A DNA stretch of 64,000 nt from Devosia sp. Leaf420 (GTDB taxonomy: Bacteria; Pseudomonadota; Alphaproteobacteria; Rhizobiales; Devosiaceae): assembly GCF_001425445.1 (NCBI RefSeq), contig NZ_LMQU01000002.1:1-64000 (forward strand), written 5' to 3'. Below the pieces are notes generated by a model, which was given only the letters and a program-made list of their open reading frames with translations, was not told where the DNA came from and searched no databases. The stretch's first letter is position 1. Every line of letters begins with the position of its first letter. Position numbers and translations under genes: made by a program. Positions 36,913 through 46,352 of this stretch are shown here, in pieces.

Positions 36913-37279
36913 CTTCACCCAGAAGGCTGCGCACCGCGCCCACCACCTCGGCATTGGAATAGGGTTTTGTCACGAATCCATTGGCGCCGAGTTCTTCGGC
37001 TGTGCGTCGATCCTGCTGCTGGCCCTTGGCGGTGAGGATCAGGACGGGCAAGTTTGCTGTGTCCGCATCGGCGCGTAGATGCTTCAGAATGTCGAAACCG
37101 CTGCGCTTGGGCAGCATCACATCGAGCACCAGCATGCGCGGTCGCAGCCGCCGCACGACATCGAGCACGGCGTCGCCATCGGTGACCGAACTGATGCTCC
37201 ATCCGGCACGACGCAGGATGAAATCCAGCGATTCAAGAATCGACGGTTCATCCTCGGCAATCAGGATATCGATAGCCAA
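36896..37279 (-). CDS. Single-domain response regulator (CheY-like receiver)
   Basis: 127 residues from TTG 37279, preceded by GGGGGAG; upstream frame to 37333 is not receiver-like. The acidic pocket is in ILIAEDEP, the phospho-Asp in MLVLDVMLPKRSG, Thr in ILTAKG and Lys in VTKPYS. There is no output domain. It is first in an operon with the small membrane protein and the SSS kinase, so it is the likely phosphoryl acceptor. With no effector domain it may pass the phosphoryl group on or act by protein contact. Confidence 0.87.
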   Translation of the reverse strand: MAIDILIAEDEPSILESLDFILRRAGWSISSVTDGDAVLDVVRRLRPRMLVLDVMLPKRSGFDILKHLRADADTANLPVLILTAKGQQQDRRTAEELGANGFVTKPYSNAEVVGAVRSLLGEDARPA

Positions 37280-37333
37280 ATCTCCCCCCTCGCCTGCGGT
37301 CTCCCCTCCGCAAGCTGCGTCACTAAAGCGCAA

Positions 37334-38956
37334 TCAGCCGGAATCGCCAAGGCCGAATTCTTGCGGGATCAGCGGCTGGCGCGTTGCCGAGCGCTGTTCG
37401 CCCGGCGTCAGCATCTCTTCCTGCCGCGCCGGACAACTCTTTCGCGTGCAGAGCCGGCAGGTCGGCCCGACGGGCAAATCGGCCGATTGATCGGCGAGAT
37501 CGAGGCCGCGCGCATAGACCGTACGATCGGCATGGAGCACATCGCAGGCGAGCATGATCGAGATATGGGTCGCCGGTTCCTGGAAGGCGCCAGCCCGGCG
37601 CTGCAGAGAGCGCGCGAGGAAGAGATAGCGCGAGCGGTCGGTGAACTGAACCACCTGGCGCTGGAGGGTCTCAGGGTGACGAAAGGCGCTATAGATCGGC
37701 CACAGCGGGCAGGCGTGGCCGGAGTTCGGCAGCAAGAGGCCCGGGAGCGGAAAGTGCTTGGTGAGGCGCCCGGCAGGATCGGAGCGGAGGAAGCCGAAGG
37801 GAACGCCCTCTTGGCCCGGCTTGCGCAGCGACACCAGCCGATGCGCCACCTGTTCAAAACTGCCGTTAAACGTCTGGCGAAGTTGGTCGATGTCGTAGGC
37901 CAGCGTTTCGGCCGCTTCGTGAAACGCCCCATAGGGAAAAGCGATGGCCCCAGCGAGATAGGAGCCCAGCGCCCGCGCTGCCAGGCGTCGCGTCGTCGGA
38001 CGGGTCAGCATGGCCGCATCGAGCGTTTCGCGCAGCACGTCGGCGGCGCTCAGTTCGCCGAGCAGTCGAGCAAGTTGGAACTGGCGCGTTGCGAGCGTGG
38101 TCGAGCCCTGAAACCACATGACCCGAGCGCTGGAATCGAAGCGATACTGACCCGGAAATTCGGCAACACCGCTATCGCCGCCGATCCGGGTCGTGACGCC
38201 AAAGCGGCGTTCCAGCGTTTCGACGAGTAGCGCGGGACCGAATATACCTTCGCTTTCCAACTCCCACCGCAGGTCCGCCGCAACAGCTTCAAGGGTCGGA
38301 AAATAGTTCTCCTGCTCGATGATGAGATCGTCGATCTCGCGCAAAGCCGAAGCCTTGCCCATCACCTTGCTGCTGCTTTCGAACTGGCCGATGAGGCTCC
38401 GCGCCACATCGCTGAGCGCCCGCGCCTCGCGCCCAATAGCGTCGACGAAGCGCTTGCGCTCGGCATCGTCGAGATCGGGCACATCTTCGAGAATTTCTGC
38501 ACTCGAGCGGACGGCGGTAATGCCGGACAGGATCTGGTGCAGAAGCTGGCTAAGCAGCGGGTCGGACCGCAGTCGGTCGGCATAGATATCGGCATTGGCG
38601 ACGGCGCCAGTATAGGCGCGATGTAGCCGCGCAATTGCTGCAGCACTCGCCGGATATTGCGCGACAAGATGGCGGCGTTCCTCGGGCTGGAAGTGAAGCG
38701 ATTCGACCACCGGGTCGGCATAGGCCTCTTCCAGATCCTGCAGCAGCTTCTGTTCGTCGTCACCCGTGAGATCGGAACTCTCGATGCGCAACTGCTGAGC
38801 GATCCGCTGCAGCAAGATGCCGCCGACGTCGCGTTTGTTGTTTTCGATCAGGTTGAGATAGCTCGGCGAAATGCCGGCAAGACGCGCCAGCGCCGCCTGG
38901 GAAATGCCCAGCGATTTCCTGCGGTTGGATATCCGGAAACCAATCGGCGCCCGCAT
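37334..38956 (-). CDS. XRE-family regulator of ScfR/RamB type
   Basis: 540 residues from ATG 38956 (GGGAGGG upstream). An N-terminal HTH at about 8-62 (GISQAALARLAGISPSYLNLIENNKR) is followed by a helical centre with a HisKA-like stretch, an IrrE/ImmA-related region without the HExxH (near 230-300), and a DUF2083 C-terminus with GPTCRLCTRKSCPARQ, a cysteine cluster that could bind metal. Short-chain fatty acyl-CoA regulators (ScfR, RamB, PrpC-locus regulators) have this plan and respond to acyl-CoA or acetate metabolism. Divergent from the ABC transporter, it is the candidate regulator of both. Confidence 0.83.
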   Translation of the reverse strand: MRAPIGFRISNRRKSLGISQAALARLAGISPSYLNLIENNKRDVGGILLQRIAQQLRIESSDLTGDDEQKLLQDLEEAYADPVVESLHFQPEERRHLVAQYPASAAAIARLHRAYTGAVANADIYADRLRSDPLLSQLLHQILSGITAVRSSAEILEDVPDLDDAERKRFVDAIGREARALSDVARSLIGQFESSSKVMGKASALREIDDLIIEQENYFPTLEAVAADLRWELESEGIFGPALLVETLERRFGVTTRIGGDSGVAEFPGQYRFDSSARVMWFQGSTTLATRQFQLARLLGELSAADVLRETLDAAMLTRPTTRRLAARALGSYLAGAIAFPYGAFHEAAETLAYDIDQLRQTFNGSFEQVAHRLVSLRKPGQEGVPFGFLRSDPAGRLTKHFPLPGLLLPNSGHACPLWPIYSAFRHPETLQRQVVQFTDRSRYLFLARSLQRRAGAFQEPATHISIMLACDVLHADRTVYARGLDLADQSADLPVGPTCRLCTRKSCPARQEEMLTPGEQRSATRQPLIPQEFGLGDSG

Positions 38957-38981
38957 CGCTGTTCCCTCCCCGAAACTGCGA

Positions 38982-38989
38982 TTTGCAAA
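38982..38989. promoter_or_regulatory. TTTGCAAA palindrome upstream of the ScfR-like gene
   Basis: The perfect 8-bp palindrome TTTGCAAA lies 25 bases upstream of the regulator's ATG. RamB of actinobacteria, in the same regulator family, binds a motif containing TTTGCAAA. An autoregulatory operator is therefore plausible; it is inference from one short site. Confidence 0.4.
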
Positions 38990-38992
38990 CGA

Positions 38993-39013
38993 ATTGACTG
39001 AAAGACAGTCAAT
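38993..39013. promoter_or_regulatory. Perfect inverted repeat in divergent promoter region
   Basis: ATTGACTG and CAGTCAAT form exact 8-bp arms around AAAGA. It lies between the ScfR-like gene and the ABC transporter. The size is typical of a dimeric repressor site; a short RNA hairpin is the alternative. Confidence 0.5.
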
Positions 39014-39025
39014 CCAGAACAAGTA

Positions 39026-39052
39026 TTTACAGAATAATCGAACGATTACAAT
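39026..39052 (+). promoter_or_regulatory. Candidate promoter of ABC operon with embedded operator
   Basis: TTTACA (39026-39031) and TACAAT (39047-39052) are 15 bases apart; TATTTA two bases further upstream would give 17. Between the boxes lies the perfect palindrome TAATCGAACGATTA (39035-39048), overlapping the -10. A protein bound there would block the polymerase. Confidence 0.45.
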
Positions 39053-39144
39053 GGGATATTGCGGGCGTTTTCAAATGGGGCAAATATCGGGCAGCGCTGA
39101 GGCTTCGGCAATGTACCGGTGGCCCGCGCATCAGGAGGAGATCA

Positions 39145-40503
39145 ATGACTATTTTGAAGCGTGGCTTGTCCCGTCGCCGTGTCTTGCAGACCGGCATGGC
39201 CGGCATCATCGGCTCCGGCGTTGCCCCTCTCGTTTTCACCAAGGGCGCCTGGGCCCAGGAGTTCTGCAACAATCCCACCGGCGACACCGTGGTTTTCGGG
39301 CTCAACCTGCCGCTGACCGGCACCTATGCCGAAGAAGGCGCGGACGAGCAGAGGGCCTATGAACTGGCGATCGCCCACCTCAATGGCGAAGGCGATGGCG
39401 GCCTCTTGAACGTGCTGCAGCCATCGGCGCTCAAGGGCAACGGCATCCTCGGCAAGAAGGTCACCTATGTGTCCTCGGACAGCCAGACCAAATCCGACGT
39501 GGCCCGCGCCGGCGCGACCCGCATGATCGAGCGCGATGGCGCCATCATGATTACGGGCGGCTCGTCATCAGGCGAAGCCATCGCCGTGCAGGGCCTTTGC
39601 CAGGAAATGGGCGTCATCTTCATGGCGGGCCTCACCCATTCCAACGACACGACCGGCAAGGACAAGCGCCGCTACGGCTTCCGCCACTTCTTCAACGCCT
39701 ATCAGTCCGGCATCGGCCTCGCGCCCGTCCTCGGGGATTCCTATGGCAAGGATCGCCGCGCCTATCACCTGACGGCCGACTATACCTGGGGCTGGACGCA
39801 GGAAGAATCGATCAAGAACGCCACCGAAGCGCTGGGCTGGGAAACCGTCGCGGCCGTTCGCACCCCGCTCGGCGCCACCGACTATTCGCAATATCTGACG
39901 CCCATCCTCAATTCCGGCGCAGACGTGCTGATCCTCAATCACTATGGCCTCGACATGGTGAATTCGCTCACCCAGGCCGTGCAGTTCGGCATGCGCGACC
40001 GCCAGGCCAATGGCAAGGATTTCCAGATCGTCACCCCGCTGATTTCCGAGCTGATGGCCAAGGGCGCCGGGGAAAGCGTCAAAGGCATTTTCGGCACCTC
40101 GAACTGGCATTGGAACCTGCAGGACCCTGGCTCGATCGCCTTCACCAAGAGTTTTGGGGCCAAATATGGCTCCCCGCCATCGCAGGCCGCGCACACGGCC
40201 TATGTGCAGGCGCTGCTCTATGCAGATGCCGTCGAACGCGCCGGGACCTTCTATCCGCCCGAAGTCATCAAGGCGCTCGAAGGCTTTGAATTTGACGGCA
40301 TGGGCAATGGACCGACGGTCTATCGCGCCGATGATCACCAATGCATCAAATCGGTGCTCGTCGTTCAGGGCAATGAAAGCCCGACGAGCGAGTTCGACGT
40401 GCTCAATGTGTTCCAGGAAATCGACAGGGACACGGTGACGTATGACCCCACGATCTTCGGTGGCGAGCTCGGCGAAGCTGAACCGGTACCGATGTGCGCG
40501 TAA
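39145..40503 (+). CDS. Periplasmic substrate-binding protein of branched-chain-amino-acid-type ABC transporter
   Basis: 452 residues. A twin-arginine signal (SRRRVLQTG then a hydrophobic stretch, cleavage near AWA-QE at residue 38) suggests export in folded form. The mature part is the Peripla_BP_6 fold: VVFGLNLPLTGTYAEEG, GSSSGEAIAVQGLCQEMGV, ADYTWGWTQEESIKNA. AGGAGGAG precedes the ATG. It heads the five-gene transporter block; a 262-base repeat-bearing gap separates it from the permease genes. The ligand may be an amino acid, amide, urea or a short acid; family homology does not settle it. Confidence 0.87.
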   Translation: MTILKRGLSRRRVLQTGMAGIIGSGVAPLVFTKGAWAQEFCNNPTGDTVVFGLNLPLTGTYAEEGADEQRAYELAIAHLNGEGDGGLLNVLQPSALKGNGILGKKVTYVSSDSQTKSDVARAGATRMIERDGAIMITGGSSSGEAIAVQGLCQEMGVIFMAGLTHSNDTTGKDKRRYGFRHFFNAYQSGIGLAPVLGDSYGKDRRAYHLTADYTWGWTQEESIKNATEALGWETVAAVRTPLGATDYSQYLTPILNSGADVLILNHYGLDMVNSLTQAVQFGMRDRQANGKDFQIVTPLISELMAKGAGESVKGIFGTSNWHWNLQDPGSIAFTKSFGAKYGSPPSQAAHTAYVQALLYADAVERAGTFYPPEVIKALEGFEFDGMGNGPTVYRADDHQCIKSVLVVQGNESPTSEFDVLNVFQEIDRDTVTYDPTIFGGELGEAEPVPMCA

Positions 40504-40518
40504 GCCGTCCAGTAAGCT

Positions 40519-40707
40519 GAACGCCCCCTCTCCCTCTGGGGGCGCGCTATCTCAGATAACGCCTAGATAATCCGACGTGCCTGCACCCCCTCCCAACCTC
40601 CCCCGTCAAGGGGGAGGTGCCGATCGAGCGTGAGACTCGAACGTGCCAAGACCACCGGCACGGCACCCTCCCCCTTGCGGGGAGGGTTGGGGAGGGGGGC
40701 GGGAGCC
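40519..40707. repeat. Palindromic intergenic repeats between binding-protein and permease genes
   Basis: A short hairpin (CGCCCCCTCTCC..GGGGGCG) at 40523-40545 is followed by a 32-bp CCCCCTCCCAACCTCCCCCG-type unit at 40586-40617. An inverted diverged partner lies at 40666-40698. The unit matches the one at 25038-25069. Such stem-loops may lower expression of downstream permeases relative to the binding protein. Confidence 0.7.
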
Positions 40708-40765
40708 CGGAAATCAAGGCGATATGTCCTCGCCTAAAAAGGCGTGGTGAAAGACGGAGCATTAG

Positions 40766-41797
40766 ATGTTCGAAGTCATCTTTCTGCAATTTCTCAATGG
40801 CCTCGATAAAGGCGCGGCTTATGCGCTGATCGCCCTTGGCCTGACGCTGGTGTTCGGCACGCTGGGCGTCGTCAATTTCGCCCATGGCGCCCTCTTCATG
40901 CTCGGCGCCTTCTGCGCTGTCACCGTGCGCATGTTCCTCACCATGGAAACCGTGACGGTCGATCCCGAAAAGCTCTCGCCTTGGGGCTCGCCGCTCGAAA
41001 TACGTGAGCCGCTGGTGCAGGCCTGGTTCGGCGATTTCGGCGCGGTGCTGGTGAATTACTCCGTGCCGCTCTCGATCATCATCACCATCCCGATCATGCT
41101 GGTCGTCGGGATTGCGCTCGAGCGCGGCATCATCAAGCACTTTTATAAGCGCAGCCACGCAGAGCAGATCCTCGTCACTTTCGGCCTCGCCATCGTCGCG
41201 CAGGAAGTCATCAAGTCCGTCTACGGGCCCAATCCCATTCCGCAGCCCATGCCAACCGATCTGCGCGGGGCTGCAGATATAGGCGCTTTTCTCGGCATGC
41301 AGGCCAATATCATCACCTATCCGATCTGGCGGCTGATCTATTTCGTCTTCGCCGCGGTCGTCATCGGCGGGGTCTTCGCATTCCTCCAGTTCACCACCTT
41401 CGGCATGGTGGTCCGTGCTGGCATGGCGGATCGCGAAACGGTCGCGCTTCTCGGCATCAATATCGACCGCCGCTTCACCATCATGTTCGGGCTAGCCGCC
41501 GTCGTAGCCGGCATCGCAGGCGTCATGTACACGCCCCTCCTCCCGCCCAATTACCACCTCGGCATGGACTTCCTCGTCCTCTCCTTTGTGGTCGTCGTCG
41601 TGGGCGGCATGGGCTCCCTGCCCGGCGCCGTTGCCGCCGGGTTCCTGCTCGGCATTCTCCAGTCCTTCGCCTCGATGAACCAGGTGAAAGCCGTGTTTCC
41701 CGGCATCGATCAGATCATCATCTACCTGGTGGCGGTCATTATTCTTCTCGTTCGCCCCCGCGGCCTCTTTGGTCGGCGCGGCGTAATGGAGGCCTGA
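40766..41797 (+). CDS. ABC transporter permease, LivH type
   Basis: 343 residues with about eight membrane helices. Family blocks are [20 protein letters not shown] and [14 protein letters not shown] at the start, the EAA-like loop with [19 protein letters not shown], and [16 protein letters not shown] near the C-terminus. There is a periplasmic insert at 60-100 ([18 protein letters not shown]). With the LivM-type protein it forms the membrane channel. The next gene starts one base after its stop. Confidence 0.92.
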   Translation: MFEVIFLQFLNGLDKGAAYALIALGLTLVFGTLGVVNFAHGALFMLGAFCAVTVRMFLTMETVTVDPEKLSPWGSPLEIREPLVQAWFGDFGAVLVNYSVPLSIIITIPIMLVVGIALERGIIKHFYKRSHAEQILVTFGLAIVAQEVIKSVYGPNPIPQPMPTDLRGAADIGAFLGMQANIITYPIWRLIYFVFAAVVIGGVFAFLQFTTFGMVVRAGMADRETVALLGINIDRRFTIMFGLAAVVAGIAGVMYTPLLPPNYHLGMDFLVLSFVVVVVGGMGSLPGAVAAGFLLGILQSFASMNQVKAVFPGIDQIIIYLVAVIILLVRPRGLFGRRGVMEA

Positions 41798-41798
41798 C

Positions 41799-42941
41799 AT
41801 GCCAAAATTCATGTCCCGCAACGACCTTCTGCTTTTCGCCGGTTTTTCCCTCGTCGTCCTCACCATGCCGATCTGGCTGGCGCCTTTTGGCGCCGGCTAT
41901 CCCGATCTGCTGCAGCGCTTCATGATTTTTGGGATATTTGCCGTCGGCTTCAATATCCTTTTTGGGCTCACCGGCTATCTCAGCTTCGGCCACGCAGCCT
42001 TCTTCGGTGTTGGGTCCTATGCCGCCGTGTGGTCGTTCAAGCTTTTGACGCTCGATGCCATCCCGGCCATGATCTTTGCGGTCGTGATCTCCGGCCTCTT
42101 CGCCCTCGTCATCGGCTTTCTGTGCCTTCGGCGCTCGGGCATCTACTTCTCCATCCTCACGCTGGCTTTCGCGCAGATGAGCTATAATCTTGCCTATTCG
42201 GTGCTGACGCCGATCACCAATGGCGAGACCGGGCTGCAGCTGACGCTCAGCGATCCGCGCGTGATCGATGCGGCAGTTGGCCAGGGCTTTGTCGGCCAGC
42301 CGGTGCCGAATATTCTCGGCCAGCAACTCTCGGGCTATGCCGGGTTCTATTTCTGTGCCGGCTTCCTGATCCTCGCCTTCTTCATCGCCCAGCGCATTGC
42401 CGGATCGCCATTCGGCATGATGCTCAAAGCCATCAAATCCAACCAGACGCGCATGCAGTTTACCGGCTTCAACACCCGCCCCTATGCGCTTTCGGCCTTT
42501 GTCATCTCGGGCATGTATGCCGGCCTCGCCGGCGCGCTTCTCGCCGTTACCGATCCGCTGGCTGGCGCCGAGCGCATGCAATGGACGGCGTCGGGCGAAG
42601 TGGTGCTCATGACCATTCTTGGTGGTGTCGGCACACTGGTCGGGCCGGTCATCGGCGCCTGGATCATCAAATATTTTGAGAACATCCTCTCGGCGCTCAA
42701 CGACAATATCCTGGCGCGTTTCTGGAGCTTCCTGCCCGAGGGCGTGGCCGATGTTCTCGTCAAGGTGACGAGCAAGTTCGTCGGCGATGGCTGGCACCTA
42801 ACGCTGGGCCTCGCCTTCGTCATCGTCGTGATCTTCCTGCCCGGCGGCATCATGGAGGGCGTGCGGCGCGTCGCCGGCCTCTTCCGCCGCTCTGGCTCAT
42901 CGGGCGCCAAGACGGCCCCGCAAACTCAACCGGCAGAGTAG
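41799..42941 (+). CDS. ABC transporter permease, LivM type
   Basis: 380 residues with nine or ten helices. Markers are [38 protein letters not shown], the cytosolic loop [27 protein letters not shown] and [14 protein letters not shown]. The C-terminal tail is Ser/Gly/Pro-rich. It pairs with the LivH-type permease. A ten-base gap leads to the ATPase gene, so the four genes from 40766 on are one transcript. Confidence 0.92.
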   Translation: MPKFMSRNDLLLFAGFSLVVLTMPIWLAPFGAGYPDLLQRFMIFGIFAVGFNILFGLTGYLSFGHAAFFGVGSYAAVWSFKLLTLDAIPAMIFAVVISGLFALVIGFLCLRRSGIYFSILTLAFAQMSYNLAYSVLTPITNGETGLQLTLSDPRVIDAAVGQGFVGQPVPNILGQQLSGYAGFYFCAGFLILAFFIAQRIAGSPFGMMLKAIKSNQTRMQFTGFNTRPYALSAFVISGMYAGLAGALLAVTDPLAGAERMQWTASGEVVLMTILGGVGTLVGPVIGAWIIKYFENILSALNDNILARFWSFLPEGVADVLVKVTSKFVGDGWHLTLGLAFVIVVIFLPGGIMEGVRRVAGLFRRSGSSGAKTAPQTQPAE

Positions 42942-42950
42942 GATCGCACC

Positions 42951-43715
42951 ATGGCCAATCCCAACGTCGTTCTACACGTTGCCGACGTTCACAAGCGCTT
43001 CGGCGGCCTCCATGCCCTCTCGGACATCGATCTGCAGATCGAAGAAGGCAAGACCCACGCGATCATCGGTCCCAATGGGGCCGGCAAATCGACACTGCTC
43101 AATGTCATCATCGGCAAACTCGCGCCATCGAGCGGCCAGGTGGTGTTCGACGGCAATGTGCTAACCGGCAAAAAGCCCTACCAGATCAACCAGCTCGGCA
43201 TTGCCCGCGTGTTCCAGACGCCGGAGATTTTCGCGGACCTTTCGGTGCTCCACAACGTGATGATCCCAGCCCTCGCGAAGCGCGATGGCATGTTTACGCT
43301 CAACATGATGCGCTCGCTCGAGAGCGAGACCGGCATTCGTGCCAAGGCCGAACACATGCTTGAAGATGTCGGCATGCTCAACCGCCGCGACATGCTGGCG
43401 GGCAGCCTCAGCCGTGGCGACAAGCGACGCATGGAATTGGCCATGTGCCTGATTCAGCATCCGCGGCTGCTGTTGCTCGACGAGCCCACGGCCGGCATGA
43501 GCCGGCATGACACCAATACGACGATCGAGCTTCTCAAGAAGATCAAGGCGCGCGGCATGACCAAGGTCATCATCGAGCACGACATGCATGTCGTCTTCTC
43601 GCTTGCCGACAAGATCTCCGTTCTCGCGCAGGGACGCATCATCGCCGATGGCACGCCGGACCAGGTGCGTGGCAATCCCAAAGTGCAGGAAGCCTATCTC
43701 GGGGGAGCCCACTGA
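42951..43715 (+). CDS. ABC transporter ATPase, LivG type
   Basis: 254 residues. Walker A is GPNGAGKSTLL, Walker B is RLLLLDEPTAGM, and the H-loop is IEHDMHVV. The ABC signature is LSRGDKRRMELAM, with Arg and Asp where LSGGE or LSHGQ is usual. LivG-type variation here is common, so function is probably retained. It ends in the family tail VRGNPKVQEAYLGG. Its stop overlaps the start of the LivF-type gene by one base. Confidence 0.92.
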   Translation: MANPNVVLHVADVHKRFGGLHALSDIDLQIEEGKTHAIIGPNGAGKSTLLNVIIGKLAPSSGQVVFDGNVLTGKKPYQINQLGIARVFQTPEIFADLSVLHNVMIPALAKRDGMFTLNMMRSLESETGIRAKAEHMLEDVGMLNRRDMLAGSLSRGDKRRMELAMCLIQHPRLLLLDEPTAGMSRHDTNTTIELLKKIKARGMTKVIIEHDMHVVFSLADKISVLAQGRIIADGTPDQVRGNPKVQEAYLGGAH

Positions 43716-44482
43716 TGAGCGCCATTGCCATGACCGCAGACACCACCGTCAGCCAGGCCAGCGAGATCGAAACCACCCGCCCGTTCTTTTCGGTGCGCGA
43801 CATGCATGCCTATTACGGCGAGAGCTATATCGTGCAGGGCGTATCGCTCGATGTGCGGCGGGGAGAAATTCTCGCTTTGCTCGGCCGCAATGGCGCGGGC
43901 AAGACGTCCACTCTGCGAACCATTGCCCGGACCGATAACCCGCAGATGCGGCAAGGCGAAATCTGGCTCGATGGCGCGCCGATCCACCAGATGAAAAGCT
44001 TCGAGGCGGCACGGGCCGGCATTCAGCTCGTGCCCGAGGATCGCCGGATCATTCAGGGTCTAACGGTCGAAGAAAATCTGACGCTCGCCAAGGTCGCTCC
44101 GGGAAATGGCTGGAGCCTTGAGCAAATCTACCAGAGTTTTCCGCGCCTCGCCGAGCGGCGCACGCAGGAAGGTGTCACCCTCTCAGGCGGGGAGCAGCAG
44201 ATGCTGGCAATTGCCCGAGCACTGGCGCGGGACCTCAAGCTGCTGCTGCTCGATGAACCCTATGAGGGCTTGGCCCCGGTCATCGTGCAGGAGATCGAGC
44301 GCATCCTCCACTCGATCAAGCCGCTGGGGATCACGACGATCATCGTCGAGCAAAATGCGGTCGCGGCGCTGAAGTTGGCGGATCGGGCCGTCATTCTCGA
44401 CACAGGCGAAGTGGTTTTTGCAGGCACGGCCAAGGAGGTGCTCGATAACGCCGAACTGCGGCATGAATATCTGGCGATTTAG
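43715..44482 (+). CDS. ABC transporter ATPase, LivF type
   Basis: 255 residues, with a 25-residue N-terminal extension before FSVRDMHAYYGESYIVQGVSL. Walker A is GRNGAGKTSTL, the signature LSGGEQQMLAIARAL is canonical, Walker B is LLLLDEPYEGLAP, and the H-loop is VEQNAVAAL. With the LivG-type subunit it powers import. It is the last gene of the transporter operon and is followed by a palindromic repeat, then the convergent pxpA. Confidence 0.92.
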   Translation: MSAIAMTADTTVSQASEIETTRPFFSVRDMHAYYGESYIVQGVSLDVRRGEILALLGRNGAGKTSTLRTIARTDNPQMRQGEIWLDGAPIHQMKSFEAARAGIQLVPEDRRIIQGLTVEENLTLAKVAPGNGWSLEQIYQSFPRLAERRTQEGVTLSGGEQQMLAIARALARDLKLLLLDEPYEGLAPVIVQEIERILHSIKPLGITTIIVEQNAVAALKLADRAVILDTGEVVFAGTAKEVLDNAELRHEYLAI

Positions 44483-44510
44483 CGTTTTCACGACACAACC
44501 CCACACTCGA

Positions 44511-44583
44511 TTGTCACCCGGCGAAGGCCGGGGCCCATCCCGAGATCTCAAGATGGATCCCGGCTCAAGGCCGGGATGACAGG
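44511..44583. repeat. Palindromic intergenic repeat
   Basis: TTGTCACCCGGCGAAGGCCGGG and ATCCCGGCTCAAGGCCGGGATGACA are two hairpins with inverted outer ends, the same plan as the repeat at 18194-18261. It lies between the convergent LivF-type gene and pxpA. Confidence 0.7.
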
Positions 44584-44625
44584 CGGTGGTGTGTGAAAGA
44601 AACACGGGCCCAAAAGCCCAAAAAA

Positions 44626-45450
44626 TTACCCTGGGTCTTTTGGTCCCAAAGGCATGATGCCGATTTCACCCTCTCCCTCCCGAGAGGCCCAGGGTAACTC
44701 CATTTCGAGCGGTGCGGGTGCGATCTTGATGCCTTCGCCTTCGAGCGCATCGCGCACTTCGCGGGCCAGGTCGACCGCGCCCGGCGTGTCGCCATGAAGG
44801 CAGATCGAGCGTGCGCCGGATTTCAGCACGGTCCCGTCGATAGCGACGATTTCTTCGTCTCTCGCCAATCGCAGACAGCGTTCGATGACGGCGTCGATGT
44901 CGTGGATGACCGCGCCCTCCTGGCTGCGCGGAACGAGCAGTCCCTCAGCCGTATAGGCGCGATCGGCATAGGCCTCGCGGATCAGCGGCACACCGACCGC
45001 CTTGGCGGCGCGGACCTGTTCGGAATTGTCGAGCGCCAGCACGGCAAGCTTTGGGTCCATGGCCTGGATGCCGGCGAAAATCGCGACAGCCATGGTCAGC
45101 TCTTCGGCGGTCTGGTTGGCGAGCGCGCCATGCAGCTTCACATAGGAGAGCGGCATGTCCACCTCGGCCGCAATGTGCCGGACGAGAAAGATCTGGTTGC
45201 GCACCTGGCCGATCAACTGATCGAGCGGCATGACGAGGCGGAAGCGGCCAAAGCGCGGCTTGTCGGGATAGCCGGGATGGGCGCCAGCCTGAATGCTACG
45301 GGCCTTGCAGAGTTTGAGCACGTGCCGGATGGTCGCCGCGTCGCCGGCATGCCCACCACACGCGATCGAAGCACTCGAGACGAGTTCGAGCAGGTCCTCG
45401 TCGGTGCCCATGCCTTCGCCGAGATCGGCGTTGAGATCCACGGTGATCAC
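44626..45450 (-). CDS. pxpA: 5-oxoprolinase subunit A (LamB/YcsF family)
   Basis: 274 residues. The PxpABC complex hydrolyses 5-oxoproline (pyroglutamate) to glutamate with ATP. Family blocks are VDLNADLGEGMG, SIACGGHAGD, GAHPGYPDKPRFGR, YVKLHGAL and ICLHGDTPGAV. The C-terminal 25 residues (ELPWASREGEGE and onward) extend beyond the usual end. Its start overlaps the pxpC stop by four bases. It is last in the pxpB-pxpC-pxpA operon. Confidence 0.93.
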   Translation of the reverse strand: MITVDLNADLGEGMGTDEDLLELVSSASIACGGHAGDAATIRHVLKLCKARSIQAGAHPGYPDKPRFGRFRLVMPLDQLIGQVRNQIFLVRHIAAEVDMPLSYVKLHGALANQTAEELTMAVAIFAGIQAMDPKLAVLALDNSEQVRAAKAVGVPLIREAYADRAYTAEGLLVPRSQEGAVIHDIDAVIERCLRLARDEEIVAIDGTVLKSGARSICLHGDTPGAVDLAREVRDALEGEGIKIAPAPLEMELPWASREGEGEIGIMPLGPKDPG

Positions 45451-46352
45451 TGCGTTCCGCTCCGCAACAGCGCCTGCGCATGGTCAAGTCCAACCGATTG
45501 GAACGTGACGGATGCATTGGGCCTGAGCTGGAAGAAACGGTCAAGATCGGCCGAAATTATGGTGCCGATGCGCGGATAGCCACCAGTCGGCTGATGATCG
45601 CGTCCGAGCACAATCGGCGTGCCATCGCCGAGGATCTGGATATCGCCGCAGATGACCGGATCGGAAACCAGCGAAAGGATTTGGCTATCGGCGAAGACGC
45701 CGGCCTCATCCTTCAACCGCACGCCCATGCGGTCCATCATCGAGGTAATGCGGAACGTCTCGGTTACGAATTTTTGTCTCAGGTCCGTTGGGAATACTTC
45801 GACATGCAGCCCCCAGATGAAACGGATTGGGCCGTCCTCTCGAACTAGTGGCGCCATAATTTGCGGCTCGGCGCCGGAGCCAAAAATCTGCAGCCGATCG
45901 CCGGAGGTCAGCGCCCGCCCATCTAGCCCGCCAAGTTTGGCTCTCAAGCTCGTCGACCGGCTCCCCATGATCTCGGGCACGTCGATCTCGCCGCCGAAGC
46001 GGAGATAGCCATAATTGCCTGCCTTTGCCGGACCAATACGCAGCCTGTCTCCGGGGCGCAGTTCGGCCTGACCGGGCCAAGTAAGCGGCGTGTCGTTGAG
46101 AAAAATATCGAAGTGGCCACCGTCCCAGCCGGCGCTTAGCGTGCCGTCGTCCACGCGGAGATCGAGGCCCAGCATCGAAAATTCGATCCCCGCCTGGCCT
46201 CCACTCCCCGCCAGCAATCCGGCACGATGGAACGCTGCAATATCCATCGGGCCGGAGGCACTGATGCCGTCTGCCAGATGGCCAAACCGGCCGGCATCCT
46301 GGATACTTGTAAGCGGCCCTGCCCGCTCGATGGTGATGGTGGCGACCATCAC
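45447..46352 (-). CDS. pxpC: 5-oxoprolinase subunit C (KipA/AHS2 family)
   Basis: 301 residues, biotin-dependent carboxyltransferase-like fold. Markers are GPLTSIQDAGRFGHLADGIS, GPMDIAAFHRAGLL, the WGLHVEVFP region and VLGRDHQPTGGYPRIG near the C-terminus. With PxpB it forms the ATP-using part of 5-oxoprolinase. Four-base ATGA overlaps link it to both neighbours. Confidence 0.93.
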   Translation of the reverse strand: MMVATITIERAGPLTSIQDAGRFGHLADGISASGPMDIAAFHRAGLLAGSGGQAGIEFSMLGLDLRVDDGTLSAGWDGGHFDIFLNDTPLTWPGQAELRPGDRLRIGPAKAGNYGYLRFGGEIDVPEIMGSRSTSLRAKLGGLDGRALTSGDRLQIFGSGAEPQIMAPLVREDGPIRFIWGLHVEVFPTDLRQKFVTETFRITSMMDRMGVRLKDEAGVFADSQILSLVSDPVICGDIQILGDGTPIVLGRDHQPTGGYPRIGTIISADLDRFFQLRPNASVTFQSVGLDHAQALLRSGTQ

